Origin: Apostichopus japonicus
Lineage: Eukaryota; Echinodermata; Holothuroidea; Aspidochirotida; Stichopodidae
Direction: 5' to 3'
Assembly: GCF_037975245.1 (NCBI RefSeq)
Contig: NC_092569.1
Span: forward strand, 7,064,501 to 7,128,500
Length of the DNA: 64,000 nt
In this document: positions 12,001 through 24,000 of the stretch, in pieces
Layout: each line of letters starts with the position of its first letter
Numbering within the stretch: the stretch's first letter is position 1
Made by a program: the position numbers and the translations under genes
Notes under the pieces: generated by a model
The model's database searches: none
What the model was told of the DNA's origin: nothing
What the model saw: only the letters and a program-made list of their open reading frames with translations

Positions 12001-15000
12001 ATGGGCTTCAGAGCAACAAACAATCCGCTTATCGGGAAGGCTGCAGTACAGAGACTGCACTTCTCCGCGTGTGCAACGACCTCCTGCAGACTGTTGACAG
12101 AGGCGACGAGGCGGTACTGGTTCTCTTAGATTTCTCGGCCGCTTTTGACACTATTGACCATCCTGTGTTGATTGCGCGCCTAGAGGAGCGATATGGAATC
12201 ACGGATAAGGCGCTGGACTGGTTTGTTTCCTACCTTGAAAACCGCAAGCAAGCTGTTGCTGTTGAGACTGCACTCTCCGACGCGCTTCTAATGGACTGCG
12301 GCATGCCGCAGGGATCGGTAGCAGGACCTGTTATCTTTACAATGTATAGCGCTCCGATCGAAGACATAGCCTCTTCCAATGGCATCGAGTGTATGACATA
12401 CGCAGATGACACACAGCTGCATATTTCTATGAATCCTTCAAACAGAGACGTTTCTGTGTCCAAACTTGAACAGTGTCTTGCCGACATAAAATCATGGACT
12501 GTACGCAACAAACTTCAGTTAAATGACAGCAAAACTGAAGTGATTCATGTCACATCGCGAAACATGAAGGCGACGCCCTTATCTGGAATTAGGGTAGGTG
12601 ACACTAACGTAGAACCAACCTCCTCTGCGCGCAATCTGGGAGTTATTTTAGATAGTCAGCTAACTATGAGGGAACATGTTAATAACGTCTGTCGGAACGC
12701 AACTAACGCCATCAGAAGCATCGGAAGGATTAGACATTATCTCGATCAGGATACAACTGAGAAACTGGTTCACGCCTATGTCACCTCGCGTTTAGACAAC
12801 TGCAATGCCCTTCTCTACGGCCTCCCGGACTCTGAAATCATGAAGCTGCAAAGAATCCAGAATACTGCAGCTAGACTGGTGACGCGCACTAAAAAGTATG
12901 ACAGCATATCTGAGATCATGAGCGGTCTTCATTGGCTTTCCATCCGCCAAAGAATTGCATTTAAGATCAACCTGCTCACATTCAAGTGTCTCCATGGACT
13001 TGCTCCTCCATATTTAACTGACCTTATCACGCGATACAATCCTTGTCGGTCACTTCGCTCTTCATCTCAGAACCTAATCAAACCCCCTTCTCGCCGACCA
13101 CGCACCGCCTATGGGCGCCGATCATTCGTAGAAGCCGCTCATACAGAATGGAACATTTTGCCACAACATATCAGGACTGCATCTTCTGTGGACAATTTTA
13201 AAACCAAACTGAAAACTCATCTCTTTACCCATTAATTCATTGTCTATATATGTTAGTGCTTTTTTATCCATGGTTATTGCCTTTTGTGTGCTATTTTACT
13301 TTATATCATTCGGTCATATGCTTCTTTAGCTGTGTGTTTGACTTGTATTCTTTTTGTATTTTTTGACCTTTTTATTTGTAAAGCGCCCTGAGACTTCTGT
13401 TACGGGCGCTTAATAAGAACTGTTTATTATTATTATTATTATTATTATATTGTTTGTATTCCTTGTACTGCAGATCACTAAAGGTGGTTGACCTGCGCCT
13501 GGTCAATCATGGAGTATTTGACCTAGCCAGCTTGGAGCAGGAGTTGGGATTAGCTTGTACCTACGTGGACAAGAAAACCTCAACTCAAGTGATCACAGTC
13601 AGGGAGGGGAGCTTAGATGAAGATGGAGTGAGTGATGCAGACGATACCAAACAAAAAGATGATAACAGTAAACAAATGGAAGTAGATAGTGAGTAGTTTT
13701 GTAATAACAGTAGACAAATAGAAGTAGATAGTGAGTAGTTTTGTAATAACATTGAACAAATGGAAGTAGATAGTGAGTAGTTTTGTAATAACAGTAGACA
13801 AATAGAAGTAGATAGTGAGTAGTTTTGTAATAACAGTAGACAAATAGAAGTAGATAGTGAGTAGTTTTGTAATAACAGTAGACAAATAGAAGTAGATAGT
13901 GAGTAGTTTTGTAATAACAGTAGACAAATAGAAGTAGATAGTGAGTAGATTTGTAATAACAGTGAACAAATGGAAGTAGATAGTGAGTAGTTTTGTAATA
14001 ACAGTAGACAAATAGAAGTAGATAGTGAGTAGTTTTGTAATAACCGTGAACAAATGGAAGGAGATAATGAGTAGTTTTCTAATAACAGTAGACAAATGGA
14101 AGTAGATAGTGAGTAGTTTTGTAATATCAGTAGACAGATGGAAGTAGATAGTGAGTAGTTTTGTAATAACAGTACACAAATATGAGAAGATAGTGAGTAG
14201 TTTTGTAATATCAGTAAACGAATAGAAGTAGATAGTGAGTAGTTTTGTGATAACAGTAGACAATGGAAGTAGATAGTGAGTAGTTTTGTAATATCAGTAA
14301 ACAAATGGAAGTAGATAGTGAGTAGTTTTGTGATAACAGTGAACAAATGGAACTAGACAGGGAGTGGTGTCTGATAACATCAAACCAATTGAAGATTTTG
14401 ATGGAGTGTGAACATTACCTAACTTATAGTGAACCCAATCTGAAGACCTGTTGAATGACATTGAAACCCTATTAAGCACATCTTGGTTGAGCTGGCATGT
14501 CACAAGGTCATGCAGATTAAACAAAGCCAAATATAGACAAGGAATCCCTCAGTCCCTTCACATCTTCATATCGTTGTATGAACTTCTCAGGTGATGTTTC
14601 TACCACTTCTGGAGCCATTAATTCTACTATTAATCATCATGAAAGTCCTGTGTCTGGGTCTTTGTCACATCAAGAATTGTCAGAGAGTCCTGCTACCGCT
14701 GCTACTGCTGTAGAGAGGATAAGTACTGAAGATGCTCAAACTGAAGGCAAGAGACCGGAGATGCATCCTCCTCTGATTGTACTCTCAAGGAGTGTGTTCT
14801 CTGTCCTCCAAGAAGCTCAGAGGAAGGTGAGATGATTCACAGATTAGTTGGGCTCTATGCACACTACACTATGGTGTTGGGCTCTATGCACTAGGGTGTT
14901 GGGCTCTATGCACACTACACTATGGTATTGGGCTGTATGCACACTACACTGGTGTTGGGCTCTACACACAGTACACTATGGTGTTGGGCTCTACACACAG

Positions 15001-18000
15001 TACACTATGGTGTTGGGCTCTATGCACACTACACTATGGTGTTGGGATCTATGCACACTACACTATGGCGTTGGGCTCTATACACACTACACTATGGTGT
15101 TGGGCTCTATGCACACTACACTATGGTGTTGGGCTCTATACACACTACACTATAGTGTTGGGCTCTATACACACTACACTATAGTGTTGGGCTCTATGCA
15201 CACTACACTATGGTGTTGGGCTCTATACACACTACACTAGGGTGGTCATTGAAGTTGAAAGTGCTCCGGAAGCATGCTTTTGTTTGAATACATAAACCTG
15301 AAAACTTGTGCACAAATGTCAACACAATTATTCCTGTTTGCAGTTAGACTGGGCTTTCTTATCAGTAAACTCTTAAGAATCATGAAGGAAGAACCAGTAA
15401 GAATTAATTGTATGTTGACACCCTAGGATAAACCTGAACATCAATTTGAGCAGAATGAACAGTCTTTGGTATTTCTTGTTTCTTCTCTTGTACAGCTTCT
15501 TTCATTGTGAGATGTACTGACTTATACAATCTATGAAAAAAAAACTGAGAAACTGCCATGCAGTACAAGAGAAAAACACATTTATTTTTTTGCCAAATGG
15601 CTTAAGAAACATCAAAACATGTCAGGTAACAATTGTCAGTCAAAGTATAGCATGGTTGTCAGTACCTAACATAAGCCATATAGTACTGCTTAATATCAGC
15701 TTATGGTATTGGGCTGCTCTCAAAGCCTGTACACTAACTGATGTGTGCTGTCATTCAGAAAATGTCAGTGGCAACTTGATTTTAGCCAGTTAGATTTCTT
15801 AACAACTTTGTTTTAGCAACATGTGGCCAAAGTTGTACAATTCTCTGCCTGACTAGTTAACTTTATATAATTACTTCTAAAACTGATTTCCTCTTTTTCA
15901 CAGCCATATCCAGAGGCTGCAATACTTCTTCCTTGTGCTGACACAACCTGGTGTTCTCCTCTGCGACCTCTTTTAACATCAGACAAAAATAAAGACAAGA
16001 GTGGTTACTTCAGGCAATGGACTGACCCTAAAGCTCACCATTATGACTTTGAAATGAAAAGTGATACAGACACCAGTCATCCCAGGAGGTTACTTCTTTG
16101 TGGACCACCTCAGGTATTAATCTGTTGTACTGTGTAGTACCATATGTACCTTGTGTTATCTGTAGTACCATAATCTGTAGTACTGTGGGTACCTCAACCA
16201 ATCTGTGGTACTCCAGGTAATCTGTTGTACTGTAGAGTAAGGGAAGCCTCGCAAATCTAACTGCTCTGCTCAAGCACGTATCTAACTTTAAATATTTATT
16301 TGGATACAATTGTCCATATGCAAAAGTTTAAATCTACTGACTTTCTCAATTGTGGCAGTTAAAAACCGAATTATCCTCTAAACACAAATTTGATTTATCC
16401 TCATTTCCTTGAAGACTTATTGTAGGTGTGATAAATTGTATCGTTTTATAATATCCTTAGATTGGGAAGACTGGTTCGTATCTCCATTTCTGTCGAGTCT
16501 TGTATCGGATGTTAATCAAGCTTCAGGAAGTAGAGGTGAACGATGATGAAGCCATGATCCCAGCCAATCCATTAACCTCTGACATCAGTTCTCTGCTGAC
16601 AAGAGAGCCAAAAGTAGAAATACTAGAGAAGATGGCTTTTGACCAGAATTTATGTCAAGAGAGGTACAAGCATTGTAGTATGGTCTGGTTTCCTGGTGTA
16701 AGCAGACAAGGTAACTCTATTTATTCTTTCTGTATTTGGTCATTATCTCAATCATGAATTAAAATATGGTTTGTTGAAAATGATCTCCCTTTCATCCTTG
16801 CATTAGTTTCCCTGAAGTGGTTTTATATGTGATTGTCACCATCTTAGAGTAACTTAGTGTTGTTTATATAACTACATGCTGTTGATTCTAGTTACATTCC
16901 AACTGTTTTATTATCTTCCCAGAATTTAAAATGTGGTCATCGTCAGAATATCAGGAGAAGAAAAGTCCTACTGTGCTGCAGCGCTTAACAGAATTTAGCT
17001 CCCACAATGCCTTTCACCGTTGCGATGATTGCCAATCATACATTGAAGGTTCCAGTGGTCAGGTACTAAATGCACTAATGTGTAGTTAGTGGTTATATAA
17101 CTCTACTTCATTTAGATCTGGTGTAATGCTCGTACCAGCACAAAGCTTGTGTTATTTGAAATGGAAGCCTTTTCTTATTGGTGTCAAGTGATAATGTGAA
17201 GTACTGGTTAAGTGCAATATTTAGCCAAAGTGTCCGACAACACACTGAAGCTGATATGAAGAAGAGTAGGATTTCACAGGATTTGTTGTCAAGTGCAACC
17301 AGCTGCTGTGAGCATGAAAGTGTCATGGAAACTGATTTCAAGCATTTCAGCATGTCTTTGCTTGCTTTAACTTAGCTGGTGATTTTTTGTTTTACACAAA
17401 TCAAGAGAACGATGATTAGGGGTAGAAGTCCTGAACTACTTTTGGCTAGTTTGAGTAAGTAATCTATCTTCTTTCATCCACAGACAAGAGTTCATAATGT
17501 CATGATTGCTGATCCCAAGTTTGGTGATTTGAATTGGCAGTTTCTGATTCCAGCAGCACAGAGTTCCTACTTTGTTTTTGATAATGAGACCAGTAATTTA
17601 AGCAGTATATCCTTACCTCTGATTAATGGTCAGGTTAGTTCAGTGTTATCAATATTTGTAACCTTTCTAATCATTAATTTTGCAAAAGGTTAAAATCATA
17701 ATTGACATACCCTATAATGTTTATAATTTACTTCTCCTTTCATGCCTTTCATGCTTAAAATGATCTTAAGCAATAGCAAAGAAAGTATGAGTGGACATAA
17801 AGGAAAAGTTTGATTTTACTGCATTGTTTGCTAATTACAGTCACCTGATGTGAGAGGAGGAACAGTATTGACCCAAATTAAATTAAGAACGACTTTAGGC
17901 ACAAAGTTTATTTTGATTCTTGTAAACCTGCCATTAGCTTAGGTTTTATCCTTTACAACTGTTATGGCTTGAAGCAGTGACCTTTATAAACATCTGAGGC

Positions 18001-21000
18001 TTTCAATTAAATTATCAATTAAGACTCAGGTCATCAGCTCAGTTCCTCTGGGGCAAACAAAACTCTTTAGGAAACAAGGGTCTTTTATGGCCTTAAATAT
18101 GTTTACAATCCATTCCTAATTAGTCATGGACAAGTGATGTTGGATATCATATCATCATCTAGGTTGCTCTGTTGTTTTCAATGAAGGAACATGTTTTGTT
18201 AGAGGTATTAGAATTTATAACCAATGGAATACCATCGTTAGTCAGAAGGCTGTCATTTACTTTGTTGTTGCCAATTGTTGTTGATGGTCCAGTGGAGCAT
18301 TATCAACTGTTTCAAGCTTACTTGTAAAACCAGATGAACGTATACATTATATACAGACCTGTTGACATTTGTCCAGTGCTGTTTTCCTTCACTGTTATAT
18401 CTCTATTTTAATCTGTCCTTAGTACTGCCAAGTCATCAATACTTTAAACTTTTGTTTAAATTATATCTTGGCAGGAGGAGCAGGATATAAAGTCTCCAAT
18501 ATTTATGGTAGTGAAGAACCCGGCCCAACAGTCATTAATAAATCTACATCATGCAATGGAGGGGGCCAAGCATGTACACATATTAATATGCAAAGGAAAG
18601 GATGCCTCATCTGTTCAGAAACAATGGCCTGCTCACATCGTTGTTGTTCTTCCCGGTGTTGCTGATAACATGGGTGCAGGTAATACACGTCGTGGAGTTC
18701 CTCAGTTTAACAAGTAATGTTCATGAAGCTTCATTATTTGCACATTTGTTTACACCTCTTTTTTTAAATTTGACTGGCATTTCAAATTTTCATGAAAAAT
18801 TTGATCTTCAACATTATTTGTGGACTGAGTATTATTTCTAAGAGATCATTTGATATTAAAATCTTTCATTCAAACAGTAGCTCGCTTGACAGGTACAAAT
18901 AAAGCTATGCAAGTAAAGAACGAACCAAGCCATCTATTTTAACAGTTTTGTTCAGTGTCTATCTTTGTACTATAGTTTATTACATATCGTTATTTCATAG
19001 AGCCTCGCTACATTTACTTATACTATCATCATTAAATTCTGTTTCATTTATAACAGCCAGAATTTAGAAAGGACCTGATAGTGTAGTTGAAAGGATATTA
19101 ACTTACAAAAAGGGTTGACCTGGATTAGAGAGAGCGTGGTGGCCAATTGGCTAAGGCATCGGATTCGTGATCCAAGGATTGCTAGTTCGATTCATACCTA
19201 GTTCATTGTGTTGTGTCCTTGGGCAAGATGCTTATCTCCCTTGCCTCTCTCCACCCAGGGGTTAAATGAGTACCTGTGATGTAACTTGTCATTGGGCGCA
19301 ATATATAACTGCAGCCGCCTAGAGGGATTGTCTCTGGGACAGGTTATCATTGACCAGGGGTAATATAACGTCTGTAAAGCGCTTTGAGACCTATCGCTGG
19401 TGTAAAGCGCTATATAAAAATCAAACATTATGATTATTATTATTAGATCAAGTGTGTTTGGGCATTTAATTGAAGCCATAGTTTGTGACGATGATGACTG
19501 TTGTTCATTTTTCTTGACAGGTGGTGTAAAGTATTTAGTCAAGCAGATAGCAGAGTATAACATGAATGCTGAGAGGAGGAGACAGAAATCCCTGGGGATT
19601 GATCCAGATAGGGTCTGGCCCTTTGTTCTCCTGATTGATGATTCGTTGGTATCTTGGAAGGAGCTTCAAGTTCAGGATGATAATCAGTGGTGTGTGTGAT
19701 TTCTTCATTAATGTTGCTTGTTTCAGGGTGTTATGTTAAATGTTATATCTGCTGTATGTAAGTAGTATATGCTGCATACTATTGATGGTTGGAGAAAATC
19801 GTGGACATGAGTTGGATTCACAAAGATCATATCTATTTGAGGTTTGACTACTCGTTGTAAAACATTAATACATGCAATTTTATTTTCAGGTCTCTATGTT
19901 TCTCTTGTCCATTCAAGTATTTGGATAAAACATTTCCTTCATTATATATATTTTTTATTACAGCTCGGAAGTTGTGGTTTCTTTAAAGACTGTTATTCAG
20001 CATGTAGAATCCATTGAGAGTATTACACAGTATGCTCTGGTAGGGATTAGTCAATGGAGTAGCCAATGGAAGCTTCCCAAGTATCCATATAGCCAGAGCT
20101 ACATTGATCATATGGTCTTTCTTAACCTCAAGCTGACATCAACAGTGCAATACAATCCATACAGGTGAGTAGTGACAGCTTATATATGTTGTATGTACAC
20201 AGAATAGCCTGTATGTGCACAGAATGGCCAGTATATACACAGTATGGCCAGTATGTACACAGAATGACAAGTATGTACACAGTATGTACATAGTATGGCC
20301 AGAATGTACGCAGTATGGCCATTATGTAGGCAGTATGTACACAGTATGGCCAGTATGTACACAGTATGGTCAGTATGTATACAGTATGGCCAGTATGTAT
20401 ACAGTATGTACACAGTATGACCAGTATGTATACAGTATGGCCAGTATGTATACAGTATGGCCAGTATATACAGTATGGCCAGTATATACACAGTATGTAC
20501 ACAGTATGGTCAGTATGTATACAGTATGGTCAGTATGTATACAGTATGGCCAGTATATACAGTATGGCCAGTATATACAGTATGGCCAGTATATACACAG
20601 TATGTACACAGTATGGCCAGTATGTACACAGTATGGTCAGTATGTATACAGTATGGCCAGTATGTATACAGTATGGCCAGTATGTACACAGTATGGCCAG
20701 TATATACAGTATGGTCAGTATGTATACAGTATGGCCAGTATATACAGTATGGCCAGTATATACACAGTATGTACACAGTATGGCCAGTATGTACACAGTA
20801 TGGTCAGTATGTACACAGTATGGCCAGTATGTATACAGTATGGCCAGTATGTATACAGTATGGCCAGTATATACAGTATGGCCAGTATATACACAGTATG
20901 TACACAGTATGGCCAGTATGTACACAGTATGGTCAGTATGTATACAGTATGGCCAGTATGTACACAGTATGGCCAGTATGTATACAGTATGGCCAGTATG

Positions 21001-24000
21001 TATACAGTATGGCCAGTATATACAGTATGGCCAGTATATACACAGTATGTACACAGTATGGCCAGTATGTACACAGTATGGTCAGTATGTACACAGTATG
21101 GCCAGTATGTATACAGTATGGCCAGTATGTATACAGTATGGCCAGTATATACAGTATGGCCAGTATATACACAGTATGTACACAGTATGGCCAGTATGTA
21201 CACAGTATGGTCAGTATGTATACAGTATGGCCAGTATGTACACAGTATGGCCAGTATGTACACAGTATGGCCAGTATGTACACAGTATGGCCAGTATGTA
21301 CACAGTATGGCCAGTATGTATACAGTATGGCCAGTATATACACAGTATGTACACAGTATGGCCAGTATGTACACAGTATGGCCAGTATGTACACAGTATG
21401 GCCAGTATGTACACAGTATGGCCAGTATGTACACAGTATGGCCAGTATGTATACAGTATGGCCAGTATATACACAGTATGTACACAGTATGGCCAGTATG
21501 TACACAGTATGGCCAGTATGTACACAGTATGGCCAGTATGTATACAGTATGGCCAGTATGTACACAGTATGTACATAGTATGGCCAGTATGTACACAGTA
21601 TGGTCAGTATGTATACAGTATGGCCAGTATATACAGTATGGCCAGTATATACACAGTATGTACACAGTATGGCCAGTATGTACACAGTATGGCCAGTATG
21701 TACACAGTATGGCCAGTATGTATACAGTATGGCCAGTATGTACACAGTATGTACACAGTATGGCCAGTATGTACACAGTATGGTCAGTATGTATACAGTA
21801 TGGCCAGTATATACAGTATGGCCAGTATATACACAGTATGTACACAGTATGGCCAGTATGTATACAGTATGGCCAGTATGTACACAGTATGTACATAGTA
21901 TGGCCAGTATGTACACAGTATGGTCAGTATGTATACAGTATGGCCAGTATATACAGTATGGCCAGTATATACACAGTATGTACACAGTATGGCCAGTATG
22001 TACACAGTATGGCCAGTATGTACACAGTATGGCCAGTATGTATACAGTATGGCCAGTATGTACACAGTATGTACACAGTATGGCCAGTATGTACACAGTA
22101 TGGCCAGTATATACAGTATGGCCAGTATATACACAGTATGTACACAGTATGGCCAGTATGTACACAGTATGGTCAGTATGTACACAGTATGGCCAGTATG
22201 TACACAGTATGGTCAGTATGTATACAGTATGGCCAGTATGTATACAGTATGTACACAGTATGACCAGTATGTATACAGTATGGCCAGTATGTATACAGTA
22301 TGGCCAGTATGTATACAGTATGGCCAGTATGTACACAGTATGTACACAGTATGGCCAGTATGTACACAGTATGGTCAGTATGTATACAGTATGGCCAGTA
22401 TATACAGTATGGCCAGTATATACACAGTATGTACACAGTATGGTCAGTATGTACACAGTATGACCAGGATAAAGGATTGAATACCTCTCTAGTTATCATT
22501 GGAATGAGAGTATGTGAAAGTCTAAAACATATGCAAATTACGGTGCTCGGTCAGAACAAAACACTATAAAAACAGGAAACTACCACTCACGTGTCAGGTG
22601 ACAAAAGGTTACTATTTAAGAAAAGTCACACTTTTTAACTTCTCTGTGAAACCTTGTGATAAGATTCTAATGTAAATTAGAATAATGACACTCAAAAGGT
22701 AAAGTAGAGGGAGCCATTCCTGTATGAGTATTCTAAATAAAAAGGACTCTATAGGTTTCTCCCAAAACTGAAACCTGCTTGGTTATCTAATAGGCAAAGT
22801 TTCAGGATTTTTTGGTCAGAATAGAATTGTCACATGAGTCAGTGAGCAGCTCCTGCATGCATTACGACAGGATTGTACTAAATAAACTTGCAATAGAGTA
22901 TGTCTCATATGGAAATAGACACTGGGATCCTCTTCCACAAAGGTTAAATATACCATTCTGCATTCAACAAAACATCTTACCTGTTTACTTCTTTCAAGCT
23001 TAAACTTTCCAATTTGATCACATTGGTGTACTGTCGGAACATGGGAGGGATTCAAGCAGCTTGGACAATCTTTCCAAGTCTTTTCTATCACTGCATCAAT
23101 TGTCAAGAAATACACAATTTGCAAACACAAAGATTGTCACCATGCAGCTAAGTAGGGGAAGTTATTACATAATAATATATGTTGTCATTACAAGCTATAG
23201 GGTTTCAGTTTAGTCTGTATGTTATGTTTTTGTGTCTTGGCCTATTGTCATTCATTTTGCCACACTACCTATCTTCAAAGCCTTTTTTTTTTCTTCCCTT
23301 TTTTCTATTTTTGTAAAGCACTGTTGGATTGTCAGTACTGAAGGTGCCATAGAAATAAAATATTATGCTTGTTGCATCACTTAAAAAGTTGTTAACACAT
23401 TAAGTTGATTTTTACCTTCAAAGCCAATTACAGTATGCTTACTTTATACATTCAGTTGATGCCTGTGAGTTAAGTACATGTTGGGTAGTATTGAATGTTC
23501 CTGCTAAATATTGTCTCTTTTGTTGCAGATTTCAGCATGAAGATGTTGATTTCACTTGGAGAGTGAATGCCAAGAATCTCCTGATTTGTAAACTGTCTTA
23601 CTTCCTGGCCTTGGTGAAAACCATTCTTGCAAAGCCCGATCTTCCTGACACCAGCATTCATCCGTCCAGTTCTGTGCAGATGTCAACAGCTCCGGAGGTC
23701 TCTGTCAGGGACTTCCTCATCTCACCAGACAGTGAGAGTCAGTTGCTACTGCAAGCATCACCTCATTACCTCCTTGAGAGGTATCTGTCAGAGATGGCCT
23801 TTGACTCTCTCCTGAATTCAGATATTGATCTTCTTGAACATCCTGTTATTGTTGTTGATGAGTACATCAATCTGGGGCCATCAGTACCTGGTGAGTAGTG
23901 TTCTGAATAACATTCTCTTGGTTCACTAGTTGTTTTATTGCTGGTTAGTGTATTGGCCTTGTTTGTAGCCTATTCCATAACACAATGTTGCTTTATTGCT

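Larger units (their letters stand above)
9612..13450 (+). mobile_element. Full-length CR1/L2-like non-LTR retrotransposon (LINE)
   Basis: A LINE sits in the GREB1 intron between exons 8948 and 13474, in the same orientation as the gene. It has a 5' region with two 208-bp direct repeats, one intact endonuclease/reverse transcriptase frame (10077-13235), a short 3' UTR and a terminal (ATT)n tail at about 13428-13449. Just before the tail is a hairpin: AAGCGCCC at 13381-13388 pairs with GGGCGCTT at 13404-13411. This kind of 3' end, ending in short tandem repeats rather than poly(A), is typical of CR1/L2 clades. No ORF1 is visible. The exact 5' boundary is uncertain; I place it near the shift to CTGGTGGCGCCCTC at about 9612. 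The intact frame implies a recent insertion. Confidence 0.85.

Noticed and set aside
10574-12995. Minus-strand and out-of-frame short open frames
   Set aside because: Shadows of the LINE endonuclease/reverse transcriptase frame.
13629-13634. Alternative GTGAGT donor inside GREB1 exon 13474-13688
   Set aside because: It would leave phase 0, while the next exon at 14591 needs phase 1. The donor at 13689 fits.
13585-14346. 253-codon minus-strand frame with 14-residue repeats
   Set aside because: Product of the 42-bp minisatellite (14 codons per unit) reading antisense to the GREB1 exon and intron.
14848-15240. 130-codon frame
   Set aside because: Read-through of the 29-bp minisatellite downstream of a splice donor.
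20215-22263. 682-codon open frame and overlapping frames of several hundred codons on both strands
   Set aside because: They consist entirely of the 20-bp satellite, whose units lack stops in several frames. They lie within an intron between well-supported GREB1 exons.
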